A stretch of DNA of 64,000 nt, from the NCBI RefSeq assembly GCF_005047595.1, contig NZ_SUPL01000002.1, positions 310,001-374,000 on the forward strand, written 5' to 3'. Origin of the DNA: Pontimicrobium aquaticum. Lineage in GTDB: Bacteria; Bacteroidota; Bacteroidia; Flavobacteriales; Flavobacteriaceae. This document shows, in pieces, positions 55,243-63,613 of the stretch. Both the position numbers and the translations under genes were made by a program. How positions within the stretch are numbered: position 1 is the first letter of the stretch; each line of letters begins with the position of its first letter. Below the pieces are notes generated by a model. The model made no database searches. It worked only from the letters and a program-made list of their open reading frames with translations, and was not told the DNA's origin.

Positions 55243-57561
55243 TTACAAAAAGTGTATCCTAAAACTAAAGTTTGGAGTGATGCCAAGTGATGAATTTTCT
55301 ATTTTTGATATATTGTCGTCACTATCAATGATATAGTAGGTATTGATAATGTTTTCTTTGTTGAGTAGGTTCCATATTGAAAAACCAGCAATCGCATTAG
55401 TATTATTAGCAACCTTAAAGGTATAAGTTGTTGAAAAATCAGTTCTTAAATAGTCCTCAATATTACTGCTATTTGGAGACGCATAGTTTATAGTATTGTT
55501 GGTATTTGGGTTTGTAGTGTCTGGTATAGTATAAGGCTTGCCTGTTCTCCAATTAAAGCCTAAAGCAAACTTAAATTTGTTTGTGCTGTATGTGCCTGCA
55601 AAAGTTAATGCGTGTGTTATATCTACATTATTTGGAAATGTATTGCCAAGGTTAAGGTCTTTAAACATATAGTCATTTTTACTATACGAATAACTAAACC
55701 AAATACTAGTTCTATCAAATTGTTTGTTAATTAAAAAATCTAAACCTTTAATTTGATAATTTCCTATAGTATTTACAAATTGAAATTGATTTTGAAACCC
55801 TTGACTTCTTGTATTAATGCCATCTACTTTTTTAATAAAGGCATCAACACTTAATAACCATCTGTCTTTATTAAACCTTACTCCAGTAGAAATTTGCTTG
55901 CTTTCAATTATTGGAATATCATTGTTGTTTGCTAGTACCCAACGTCTTTTTTCGATACCTAAAAAATCATTTTGTAAGTCAATAATTTGTGATGTTGTTT
56001 GACTTTTTAATTCTCCAAGAAGTTCAAATCTAAAGTTGCTTAAAAACCGTTGATTAAAACTAAATCGAGGTTCAAAACGTGTTTTAGAGAATTTTTCAAA
56101 ATAGTTGCCTCTAACTCCAAATTTCAACAATGTGCCTTTAGAATTTGATGAAAAATCCAGCTCACTAAATATTGAATGCGTTCGAATAACTTCTTTAATA
56201 TAGCTTCTAAAAACAGGGTTATTAACATCTTCTAAATTACTAACACCAACCTCTGAAAATTGATAACCACTTTTCAATTTCAAATTATCATTAAACTGAT
56301 AATTTATTTGTGTTTTAATGCCATTATCATATACTTGATTTTCTTGTATGAGTCGTTGGTTATTTAAGACATCAAAATTGGTGGCATCTAAATTATATTT
56401 TGAAGCATAGGCTTGAATAGAAGTAGTAAATTGAGAGTTCCAGTCTCTAGTATAATCAACTGAAGCTGCAATATTACTTTGTGTAATACTGCTGTTTAAC
56501 TCTTCATCTACATTATTTACTCTAGATTGCTCGTTGTAGTTAAGGTTATTGAAGACGTTTAAAAAGTTAGCTCTTATCTTGTCCTTTTTAGAGAGATCGT
56601 ACAAAAATTTTACAGTAGCATCATAAAAATAAAAACGTTCATCTTTTGATACAGAATTGTTGTTTTGATTGTTGGTAAGGTCTGTATCTTGAAAAATACG
56701 TTTAAAGTATTGATCATAAGTTGGTGTAGCAATTAAATCTGTAAGAGAGCGTCTTGCCGAAAGTTGTATCTCCATTTTTTTACTCAACGGTACTTTTGCA
56801 TAAGCATCACCATTTATAAAGTTAAAACCTCCACCACCAATTGATTTTTCACTAATGGTGTTAGACGATTGCATATCAATAACGCTAGATACACCATCAC
56901 CATACATAGCACTTGTACCATTTTTTGAGACACTAACAGTTTCTGTTAAATAAGGATTAAATGCAGAAATTAAACCAAAAAAGTGACCAGATTGATACAT
57001 TTTAATACCATCCCAAAGCATTAAATTTTGGTCATGAGTGCCTCCACGAATATTAACGTTGGAAACCCGTTCATCTACGCTAATAACTCCAGGAAGTGAC
57101 TGTACCGTCTGTAACACATCTGGTTCGATAAGTCCTGGTAATATCCCAAATGATTCTGGTTTAATGTTCGTAGAACCATCGTTGCTCAGAGAGATGCCTT
57201 TAGTTAAGTAGTTACTTATTACAACTTGTTCTAAGTATTGTGTTTTAAATGATTTTAACTCCTTTTTATCTTCTTCTTTTTTAATAATTAGAATTTTATC
57301 ATTTAAAGTTTCAAAGTATAGATTTGTATGTTTAGAAATATAATTTAAAAGATCTTTAAGTGATAATTCTGTAGATAGTTTTGCTATTGTTGTATTTTTT
57401 ACATTGGCATCAGCATATGTAAAAGAAACATTATGTTGTTTTTCAATTTGCTTTAAAAAATCAATAAGAGGAATTGTTTCTTTATTTGTTTGAGCAGAAA
57501 CCGTCAAAAAACTAAAGAAAAGTAAAACAATGTATAGAAAACGTAATGTTGTTCTAGTCAC
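55243..57561 (-). CDS. TonB-dependent receptor with N-terminal STN signalling domain
   Basis: A 772-residue outer-membrane receptor. The signal peptide ends SAQ (about residue 24). An STN domain (about 25-95, PLIDFLKQIEKQHNVSFTY and LSLKDLLNYISKHTNLYF) sends a signal to the FecR anti-sigma factor. The plug (about 110-230) contains LPGVISVDERVSNVNIRGG and GDGVSSVIDMQ, and a barrel follows to the final SFRIHFL. Unlike SusC proteins it lacks the carboxypeptidase-like domain between STN and plug, and no SusD partner is present. Its start overlaps the fecR stop by 8 bases. The system therefore senses its own ligand through FecR and the ECF sigma. The ligand (iron chelate, peptide or glycan) cannot be told. 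Confidence 0.9.
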   Translation of the reverse strand: MTRTTLRFLYIVLLFFSFLTVSAQTNKETIPLIDFLKQIEKQHNVSFTYADANVKNTTIAKLSTELSLKDLLNYISKHTNLYFETLNDKILIIKKEEDKKELKSFKTQYLEQVVISNYLTKGISLSNDGSTNIKPESFGILPGLIEPDVLQTVQSLPGVISVDERVSNVNIRGGTHDQNLMLWDGIKMYQSGHFFGLISAFNPYLTETVSVSKNGTSAMYGDGVSSVIDMQSSNTISEKSIGGGGFNFINGDAYAKVPLSKKMEIQLSARRSLTDLIATPTYDQYFKRIFQDTDLTNNQNNNSVSKDERFYFYDATVKFLYDLSKKDKIRANFLNVFNNLNYNEQSRVNNVDEELNSSITQSNIAASVDYTRDWNSQFTTSIQAYASKYNLDATNFDVLNNQRLIQENQVYDNGIKTQINYQFNDNLKLKSGYQFSEVGVSNLEDVNNPVFRSYIKEVIRTHSIFSELDFSSNSKGTLLKFGVRGNYFEKFSKTRFEPRFSFNQRFLSNFRFELLGELKSQTTSQIIDLQNDFLGIEKRRWVLANNNDIPIIESKQISTGVRFNKDRWLLSVDAFIKKVDGINTRSQGFQNQFQFVNTIGNYQIKGLDFLINKQFDRTSIWFSYSYSKNDYMFKDLNLGNTFPNNVDITHALTFAGTYSTNKFKFALGFNWRTGKPYTIPDTTNPNTNNTINYASPNSSNIEDYLRTDFSTTYTFKVANNTNAIAGFSIWNLLNKENIINTYYIIDSDDNISKIENSSLGITPNFSFRIHFL

Positions 57562-58456
57562 GTGTTAATTCTATGGTGGATTTGTTTTTAAAATTATAAG
57601 TTACATCTAAAGGTAGCGTTATTTCTTTTAATGCCACTTCTAAATTGTTATGGCTAAAACTTCCAGTAAATAATTGTTTTAAATCTATGTTTTGAGGGTT
57701 TATAGACACATTGTATTGCCTTTCGAATTCACGAATTACGTACTCGAAAGGCATACTTTTAAAGTAGCTTTCATTATTAATCCACGAAGGATATAACGAT
57801 GTTTCTTTTTCTTTAGCAATTAATTTCCCATCAATTTTTAAAAAGCTATTTCCAGGTTTAAGTATTACAATGTCACTATTATGAGTTACTTTAACGGAAC
57901 CTTCGTAACAAATTACTTCAAAATAATCGTCGCGTTGCTTAACGTTAAATTCTGTTCCTAAAACGGTAACGATACCGTGTTTTGTTTTTACATTAAAAGT
58001 AGATCCTTTGGCCACTTTAAAAAATGCTTCACCTTCTAAAGTCACATCACGATGTTTATCCCAACGACTCTTATTATAGACTAAATGAGATTTAGCGTTT
58101 AGTGAAACATTCGAGGCATCTGGCAATTCAATAGTAGTTTTTTGAGCTGCAAGCGTGTTAATATTGGTGTCTAAAGTTGTTGTGTAATAATACACAGAGA
58201 AAGAAATTGCAAATATCGCAGCAATTCTTAAAACTGGACGTAACCAATGTGTTTTGGATTCTTTTTTAGAGGTGTTAATATTTTGCAAGACAGTATTAAG
58301 CCCTTCCTGAACATTGTATTCAGGAGCTTTAAATCGAGTTAGATTGTTTGAAAGAGTTGTCAATTCCTTATAATCTTTAAGCTTTTTAAAAGCTTCAAGT
58401 TCCTGAGGATTTAACTCATTATTTAACCATTTCTTTATTAATTCTTCGCGTTCCAT
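57554..58456 (-). CDS. FecR family anti-sigma factor
   Basis: A 300-residue inner-membrane regulator. The cytoplasmic N-terminal part (about 1-70, REELIKKWLNNELNPQELEAFKKL) should bind the sigma factor. One transmembrane helix lies at about 76-95 (LRIAAIFAISFSVYYY). The periplasmic FecR domain (about 105-215) has TTIELPDASNVSLNAKSHLVYNK (core ELPDASNVSLNAKSHL), GEAFFKVAKGSTFNVKT and VTVLGTEFNVKQRDD. The C-terminal DUF4974 part has MPFEYVIREFERQYNVSI. A promoter-like motif shared with the divergent lipoprotein gene lies directly upstream (58470-58502). Confidence 0.92.
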   Translation of the reverse strand: MEREELIKKWLNNELNPQELEAFKKLKDYKELTTLSNNLTRFKAPEYNVQEGLNTVLQNINTSKKESKTHWLRPVLRIAAIFAISFSVYYYTTTLDTNINTLAAQKTTIELPDASNVSLNAKSHLVYNKSRWDKHRDVTLEGEAFFKVAKGSTFNVKTKHGIVTVLGTEFNVKQRDDYFEVICYEGSVKVTHNSDIVILKPGNSFLKIDGKLIAKEKETSLYPSWINNESYFKSMPFEYVIREFERQYNVSINPQNIDLKQLFTGSFSHNNLEVALKEITLPLDVTYNFKNKSTIELTRD

Positions 58457-58469
58457 AATATTAATTACA

Positions 58470-58502
58470 CCTATATAACAATCTACTTTAAAAAACTCCT
58501 AC
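58470..58502 (-). promoter_or_regulatory. Candidate ECF promoter upstream of fecR
   Basis: On the minus strand the sequence reads GTAGG (58502-58498), 16 bases, then TTGTT (58481-58477) followed by ATATAG. The same two words with the same 16-base spacing stand before the divergent lipoprotein gene. Even the spacer is conserved: AGTTTTTTAAAGTAGA here, AGTTTTTAAAGTTTAG there. It lies between the sigma gene stop (58509) and the fecR start (58456). From memory, ECF promoters in Bacteroidota have this form. Confidence 0.7.
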
Positions 58503-58508
58503 CTCTTT

Positions 58509-59024
58509 TTAAATTTCTTTAATATCTTCTCTTAATTTTTTTAGTGCACCATAAATTCGTTTTTCAACAGCCTTTTGAGAAATATCTAAAAGCACAGCAA
58601 TTTCTCTATGTTTTTTGCCTTCAATTCTATTAAGTAAAAAAGCAGTTCGTTGGGCTTCACTTAAATTTGCAATTGCCTTTTGCAGTTTATCCATGTACTC
58701 ATTTCCTTCTAAAATAAATTCGGGAGTTTCATTGGTATGCGTTTTAGGCTTTGTTTTTTGATACTTTAAAACTACTTTTTGATGTGAAGCTTCATTAAGC
58801 ATTAAATTATTGGCAACCGTAAATAAAAAGGACTTAGCTTTGCTAGGAGTTACTTTACCACAATGTTCCCATAATTTAATAAAGGCTTCTTGTACTTTGT
58901 CTTTCGGATTAAAATGCTCACCAAATTTATAGTACAAAAAATCGTGTAGGTTTTTTGAATGCTTTTCAAAAAGGCTTGAAAACAATCGTTCGTTGCAAAT
59001 ATTGTCACTTATATCTTTACTCAT
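58509..59024 (-). CDS. RNA polymerase ECF sigma factor (FecI-like)
   Basis: A 171-residue ECF sigma factor. Region 2 (about 12-80) has LFEKHSKNLHDFLYYKFG, DKVQEAFIKLWEHCGKV (core VQEAFIKLWEH) and AKSFLFTVANNLMLNE, the promoter -10 binding part. Region 4 (about 112-165) has LQKAIANLSEAQRTAFLLNRIEGKKHREIAVLLDIS (core LSEAQRTAFLLNRIEGKKHREIA is the helix-turn-helix entry) and KAVEKRIYGALKKLRED. It would be held by the FecR protein encoded next and released when the STN receptor binds its ligand. The gene is 106-130 bases from the divergent lipoprotein gene, which shares a promoter motif with fecR. Confidence 0.93.
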   Translation of the reverse strand: MSKDISDNICNERLFSSLFEKHSKNLHDFLYYKFGEHFNPKDKVQEAFIKLWEHCGKVTPSKAKSFLFTVANNLMLNEASHQKVVLKYQKTKPKTHTNETPEFILEGNEYMDKLQKAIANLSEAQRTAFLLNRIEGKKHREIAVLLDISQKAVEKRIYGALKKLREDIKEI

Positions 59025-59069
59025 TAAAATATCTTGGTGTGGTAAAAATAAAAAAAAAGAAATATGAGG

Positions 59070-59100
59070 GTAGGAGTTTTTAAAGTTTAGTTGTTTTATA
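59070..59100 (+). promoter_or_regulatory. Candidate ECF promoter upstream of the mosaic lipoprotein
   Basis: GTAGG (59070-59074), 16 bases, TTGTT (59091-59095) and TTATA. It matches the motif upstream of fecR in both words, spacing and most of the spacer. With transcription starting a few bases past 59100, the ATG at 59107 would lie almost on the start point, which favours the ATG at 59131 for the downstream gene. Confidence 0.7.
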
Positions 59101-59130
59101 AGAAAAATGTATAAAACGAAAACCTACATT

Positions 59131-61122
59131 ATGAAAACGAAACTAAACTACACGCTATTATTAGCCTTTTTTGCCCTTTTAACTTTTTCTTCGTGTCAAG
59201 AAGAAGTAATCCAGATTACGCAACCTAACGAAGACCAAGTTATAGCTCCACAATCTACCTTGGCTGGATTAATGAAATCTACATCTTCTAATAATGGAAC
59301 TACTGACGATATTATGGACAATGCTAATTGCTTGTCGGTGAATTTACCAGTGACTATTGTCGTGAACGGTATAACAATTACTATTGAAACTGAAGAAGAC
59401 CTAGATTATATTGAGGATGTTTTTGATGAATTTAATGATGATGATGACACTTTAGAATTTATCTTTCCAATTACGATTATTTTAAATGACCATACAGAAG
59501 TGGTTATTGAGAATATGGATCAGCTAGAAGACTTTATAGATAGATGCGATACAGAAGAGGTTATTGAATGTGTGGACTTTAAATATCCAATTTCATTCTC
59601 GATTTACAATACAGATTTTCAAGTGATTGAAACTGTTGTTATAGAGAATGATAGAGAATTATATCAATTCATGGAAAGAATAGACGATGCAGATGAAGCT
59701 ATTTTGGCAAGCTTAAACTTTCCTGTGAAAATGATTTTTGCTAATGGTGAAATAGTCGAAGTTTTTAATAATGAAGAGTTAGGAAACATTATAAATGAGG
59801 CAGATGATATGTGTAATGAATATGAAGATTGTGATAAGGAAGAAGTAGATGAAGATTTAATGGAATGTTATTGGAAAATATTTACATATAATAGCGACGA
59901 TCATTTAAGACCTTACCACCTTGTTTTTATGGAAAATAATTCTTTAAAAATTCTTAATCCAGATGGATCAATGACTGTGTATGGAGAATGGAATACTAGA
60001 GAAACAGACAATGGCGTTGTTCTAAATATTACAGAATTAAATGCTTTTGATGAAGATTTAAGCGGCGAGTGGTTAATAAAAGAATGTGACGATGATAGAT
60101 TTGAACTTTTAAGAGAAGGAGATACAGCTGGCGCAAATGATACTACAATGGTATTAAAGCAACGTTGCGAAGATGAACCAGATTGTACTGCACAAGAAAT
60201 AAAAAGAAATTTAATAGACTGCTCATGGTTTGCTGGTACAAATGTATTTAGTAATACACAATATCCTAACTTTATGTTTAGTGACGACGGTAGTGTAATG
60301 GTAGTAGATAGAGAAAACAATATTGAAGTTTCAGGGACTTGGGAAGTAGCTCTAACAGATTATGGTATTAAATTAATTTTAGAATTACCTGTACCATATA
60401 ATGACTTATCTGGTTATTGGAAAATTTATGAATGTGATGATGATAGAATTAAAGTAATTCGTGATGATTATTATATAGTCTTTGAAAAAGAATGCGATAG
60501 TCCATTTGACTGTTTCGAGAATAAAGATGTAGTTATTTGTGATGATAGTGTTGAGTTTGACGGAATAGCAACATTTAATTTAAATGATGTTTATGATGAA
60601 TGTCCAAATGATGATGTAGAAATTACATTCCATTTAAGTGAAGCAGATGCGCACGATAATGTAAATGCTTTACCATCAGAATATACAAACACAAACAATC
60701 AACAACCTATTTGGGTTAGAGTGACTTTGGCAGGAACAAATAGATACGAAATTTTCTTCGCTGTACTTTATGTAGAGGATTGTAGTGATGACTGTACAGA
60801 AGAGATGGTAGATTCATATTTAGTAGAAGAGAATTGTCATTGGATACCAGTTACAATTAATAGTAGTAACGATTTTAATGGTTACGATTTCTATTTCAAC
60901 GCAAATCAAAACTTAGTTATCAAAGATGCCTCAGGAAATGAAACTGTTGGTACATGGTCAACTAGTGCAGGAACAGGAACAGGTGTAGTAATAAGCATTA
61001 GTCAAATAGCAAGTCCTTTCGAGCCTTTCAACAAAGATTGGGTGGTTGTTGAATGTGGTGCAGAACGTATGGTACTTGTTAATGATAATGTAGAATTAAT
61101 TATAGAAAGAGAATGTCTGTAA
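59131..61122 (+). CDS. Large acidic mosaic lipoprotein, probable ECF-regulon member
   Basis: A 663-residue surface-type lipoprotein of no single known family. The start at 59131 gives MKTKLNYTLLLAFFALL with lipobox TFSSC (Cys at 22). An ATG at 59107 would add eight residues, but it lies too near the promoter. Three parts are visible. Part 1 (about 60-240): four degenerate repeats of about 40 residues of the form (hydrophobic)-P-(I/V)-x-(I/V) ... V-I-E-N ... L-x-x-F-I (for example FPITIILNDHTEVVIENMDQ). Part 2: three lipocalin-like units (about 245-352, 353-460, 568-663), each with a Cys-Trp start, a G(E/T)W strand and an F/N-x-x-(L/D)W-x-(I/V)-x-E-C-(D/G) end. Part 3, between the last two units: an adhesin-like module (about 465-560; ATFNLNDVYDEC, YTNTNNQQPIWVRV). 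The whole is very rich in Asp and Glu. Gene and fecR share an upstream motif. Confidence 0.75.
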   Translation: MKTKLNYTLLLAFFALLTFSSCQEEVIQITQPNEDQVIAPQSTLAGLMKSTSSNNGTTDDIMDNANCLSVNLPVTIVVNGITITIETEEDLDYIEDVFDEFNDDDDTLEFIFPITIILNDHTEVVIENMDQLEDFIDRCDTEEVIECVDFKYPISFSIYNTDFQVIETVVIENDRELYQFMERIDDADEAILASLNFPVKMIFANGEIVEVFNNEELGNIINEADDMCNEYEDCDKEEVDEDLMECYWKIFTYNSDDHLRPYHLVFMENNSLKILNPDGSMTVYGEWNTRETDNGVVLNITELNAFDEDLSGEWLIKECDDDRFELLREGDTAGANDTTMVLKQRCEDEPDCTAQEIKRNLIDCSWFAGTNVFSNTQYPNFMFSDDGSVMVVDRENNIEVSGTWEVALTDYGIKLILELPVPYNDLSGYWKIYECDDDRIKVIRDDYYIVFEKECDSPFDCFENKDVVICDDSVEFDGIATFNLNDVYDECPNDDVEITFHLSEADAHDNVNALPSEYTNTNNQQPIWVRVTLAGTNRYEIFFAVLYVEDCSDDCTEEMVDSYLVEENCHWIPVTINSSNDFNGYDFYFNANQNLVIKDASGNETVGTWSTSAGTGTGVVISISQIASPFEPFNKDWVVVECGAERMVLVNDNVELIIERECL

Positions 61123-61182
61123 AGACATAATAATATACGAGCTTTCAAAAAAGCTTTAGTTGTTTTTAGTTATTGGTTAAAC

Positions 61183-61215
61183 AAAAAGGGTTGCAATTTA
61201 ATTGCAACCCTTTTT
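61183..61215 (+). terminator. Terminator downstream of the mosaic lipoprotein gene
   Basis: AAAAAGGGTTGCAAT (61183-61197) and ATTGCAACCCTTTTT (61201-61215) form a perfect 15-bp stem with a three-base loop and a T-run. It lies 60 bases after the stop and closes the lipoprotein transcript before ffh. Confidence 0.9.
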
Positions 61216-61252
61216 TATGATGTTATAACTTCTATTATACGCTTCAAATTAT

Positions 61253-61260
61253 TAAATTTG
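61253..61260 (+). promoter_or_regulatory. Possible -7 box for ffh
   Basis: TAAATTTG is an exact TAnnTTTG match 25 bases before the ffh ATG and follows the preceding terminator by 37 bases. No clear TTG is seen at the -33 distance. Confidence 0.4.
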
Positions 61261-61285
61261 CATTTCTCAAAATTAGAAGTAGAAT

Positions 61286-62617
61286 ATGTTTAATAATTTA
61301 AGCGATAAGTTAGATAAAGCACTCCACGTCTTAAAAGGTCATGGAAGTATCACCGAAGTAAATGTAGCTGAAACTTTAAAAGAAGTAAGAAGAGCGCTTT
61401 TAGATGCCGATGTTAACTTTAAAATTGCTAAAGAGTTTACCAATAGGGTAAAAGAAAAAGCTTTAGGTCAAAATGTATTAACAACATTACAGCCAGGGCA
61501 ATTAATGGTTAAAATCGTTAAGGACGAGCTAACCGAATTAATGGGTGGCGATGCCGCAGGGATTAATCTTTCAGGAACACCTTCAGTGATTTTAATGTCT
61601 GGTTTACAGGGTTCTGGTAAAACAACATTTTCAGGAAAGCTTGCTAACTACTTAAAGAACAAAAAAACGAAACGTCCGTTATTGGTAGCGTGTGATGTAT
61701 ATCGTCCAGCAGCAATCGATCAATTGCATGTTGTTGGTGAGCAAATTAATGTTGAGGTTTTTAGCGATAGAGGTAATAATAATCCTGTAGCTATTGCTCA
61801 AGCTGGTGTAGCCCATGCAAAGGCTAACGGGTTTAACGTAGTAATTATAGATACCGCTGGTCGTTTAGCTGTAGATGAGGCTATGATGACCGAAATCTCT
61901 AACATTCATAAAGCTGTACAACCTCAGGAAACTCTTTTTGTTGTAGATTCAATGACAGGTCAGGATGCTGTAAATACAGCAAAAGCCTTTAACGATGTAT
62001 TAAATTTTGAAGGTGTTATCTTAACAAAACTTGATGGTGATACACGTGGTGGAGCTGCTATATCAATCAAGTCGGTTGTAAATAAACCTATCAAGTTTAT
62101 TGGGACAGGAGAGAAGATGGATGCTATTGATGTATTCTATCCTTCTCGTATGGCGGAGCGTATTCTTGGAATGGGAGACGTGGTATCGTTAGTAGAGCGT
62201 GCACAAGAACAATTCGATGAAGAAGAAGCGCGTAAACTTCAAAAGAAAATAGCCAAGAACCAATTTGGTTTTGATGATTTCCTAAAGCAAATCCAGCAAG
62301 TAAAGAAAATGGGAAGCATGAAGGATTTAATGGGAATGATTCCTGGTGCTGGAAAAATGATGAAAGATGTTGATATTGAGGATGATGCCTTTAAGGGTAT
62401 TGAAGCTATTATACATTCAATGACACCAGAAGAGCGTTCTACACCATCCATTTTAAATGCTAGTAGAAAAAAACGTGTTGCTAAAGGTTCTGGAACATCA
62501 GTACAAGAAGTAAATCAGTTGTTAAAGCAATTCAACCAAATGAGTAAGATGATGAAAATGATGCAAGGTGGTGGCGGAAGAAAAATGATGCAAATGATGA
62601 AAAATATGCCAAGATAA
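61286..62617 (+). CDS. ffh: Signal recognition particle protein Ffh
   Basis: A 443-residue SRP54 GTPase that targets nascent membrane proteins to FtsY and SecY. The N domain (about 1-88) begins MFNNLSDKLDKALHVLKGHG. The G domain has G1 GLQGSGKTTFSGKLA (about 107-121), the insertion-box start DVYRPAAIDQL, G3 DTAGRLAVDE and G4 TKLDGDTRGGA. The M domain (about 325-443) binds 4.5S RNA and signal sequences; it ends in a Met-rich tail with MMKMMQGGGGRKMMQMMKN (core). No 4.5S RNA gene was recognised nearby. folD follows after 23 bases. Confidence 0.97.
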   Translation: MFNNLSDKLDKALHVLKGHGSITEVNVAETLKEVRRALLDADVNFKIAKEFTNRVKEKALGQNVLTTLQPGQLMVKIVKDELTELMGGDAAGINLSGTPSVILMSGLQGSGKTTFSGKLANYLKNKKTKRPLLVACDVYRPAAIDQLHVVGEQINVEVFSDRGNNNPVAIAQAGVAHAKANGFNVVIIDTAGRLAVDEAMMTEISNIHKAVQPQETLFVVDSMTGQDAVNTAKAFNDVLNFEGVILTKLDGDTRGGAAISIKSVVNKPIKFIGTGEKMDAIDVFYPSRMAERILGMGDVVSLVERAQEQFDEEEARKLQKKIAKNQFGFDDFLKQIQQVKKMGSMKDLMGMIPGAGKMMKDVDIEDDAFKGIEAIIHSMTPEERSTPSILNASRKKRVAKGSGTSVQEVNQLLKQFNQMSKMMKMMQGGGGRKMMQMMKNMPR

Positions 62618-62640
62618 TATTTAACTTAAAATAGCACAAC

Positions 62641-63522
62641 ATGACAATTCTAGACGGAAGAAAAGTTAGTAACGATATTAAAGATGAAATCGCTGAACAA
62701 GTAGCAGCAATGAAATCTAATGGCGAAAAAGTACCACATCTTGCAGCTGTGTTAGTTGGAACTGATGGTGCTAGTATGACTTATGTTGGAGCTAAAGTTA
62801 AAGCTTGTGAGCGTATAGGATTCGATTCTACATTAATTGATTTGCCAGAAGAAACTACCGAGGAAGAATTATTAAATCATATCGATAATTTAAATAACAA
62901 TGATGACATTGATGGATTCATTGTACAATTACCTTTGCCAAAACATATTGACGAGCAAAAAGTATTAATGGCTGTTGACCCAGATAAAGATGTTGATGGA
63001 TTTCATCCAACAAACGTAGGTAGAATGACTTTAGATTTACCATCTTTTTTACCAGCAACACCATTTGGGGTTTTAGAATTACTGGAGCGTTACAATGTTG
63101 AAACCTCTGGAAAGAACGTGGTTGTTATGGGACGTAGCCACATTGTTGGTCGCCCTATGAGTATTTTAATGAGCCAAAAGCGTAAAGCTGGAAATGCAAC
63201 AGTTACTGTTGTACACAGTCGTACACAAAATCTTGCTGATTTTACTCGTGGTGCTGATATTATTGTGGCTGCCATTGGTATTTCAGAGTTTTTAACAGGA
63301 GATATGGTTAAAGATGGTGTGGTTATCATTGATGTAGGTATTACACGTGTTCCAGACGACATGAAAAAAAGAGGTTACAGACTTGCAGGTGATGTAGATT
63401 TTGAAAGTGTGAGCAAAAAAGCAAGTTACATTACACCAGTTCCTGGAGGTGTTGGACCAATGACTATTGCAATGCTTCTTAAAAACACCTTGCTAGCAAG
63501 AGAAATGCGTAGTAAAAAGTAA
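62641..63522 (+). CDS. folD: Bifunctional methylene-THF dehydrogenase/cyclohydrolase FolD
   Basis: A 293-residue enzyme of one-carbon metabolism giving 10-formyl-tetrahydrofolate and NADPH. The start [17 protein letters not shown] is typical. The catalytic Tyr-x3-Lys is in [14 protein letters not shown] (about 43-56). Substrate-site blocks are [13 protein letters not shown] (about 97-109) and [14 protein letters not shown]. The NADP-binding fold has [17 protein letters not shown] (about 161-177), and the end is [19 protein letters not shown]. It is probably cotranscribed with ffh. A partial dispersed-repeat-like sequence lies directly after its stop. Confidence 0.97.
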   Translation: MTILDGRKVSNDIKDEIAEQVAAMKSNGEKVPHLAAVLVGTDGASMTYVGAKVKACERIGFDSTLIDLPEETTEEELLNHIDNLNNNDDIDGFIVQLPLPKHIDEQKVLMAVDPDKDVDGFHPTNVGRMTLDLPSFLPATPFGVLELLERYNVETSGKNVVVMGRSHIVGRPMSILMSQKRKAGNATVTVVHSRTQNLADFTRGADIIVAAIGISEFLTGDMVKDGVVIIDVGITRVPDDMKKRGYRLAGDVDFESVSKKASYITPVPGGVGPMTIAMLLKNTLLAREMRSKK

Positions 63523-63525
63523 CTA

Positions 63526-63548
63526 TCACCCTGAGTGCAGTTGAAAAG
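63526..63548. repeat. Half of a REP-like dispersed element
   Basis: TCACCCTGAGTGCAGTTGAA and the following AAG resemble one half of the common dispersed inverted element whose reverse strand reads CTTCGACTGCGCTCAGGGTGA. That element, from memory, is scattered after genes in many Bacteroidota genomes. Three or four bases deviate and the second arm is missing within the following 65 bases, so it is a degenerate half copy at best. Confidence 0.4.
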
Positions 63549-63613
63549 TCTGTTCAGTATTTTTTTCTATCAAAAAAATGAGTACCTTTTTTACAAATTA
63601 AAAAGGTGTTCCT

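Noticed and set aside
59107-59130. Upstream ATG of the mosaic lipoprotein
   Set aside because: It lies about 7 bases after the candidate -10 element and disrupts an otherwise perfect lipoprotein signal; 59131 is preferred, though not proven.
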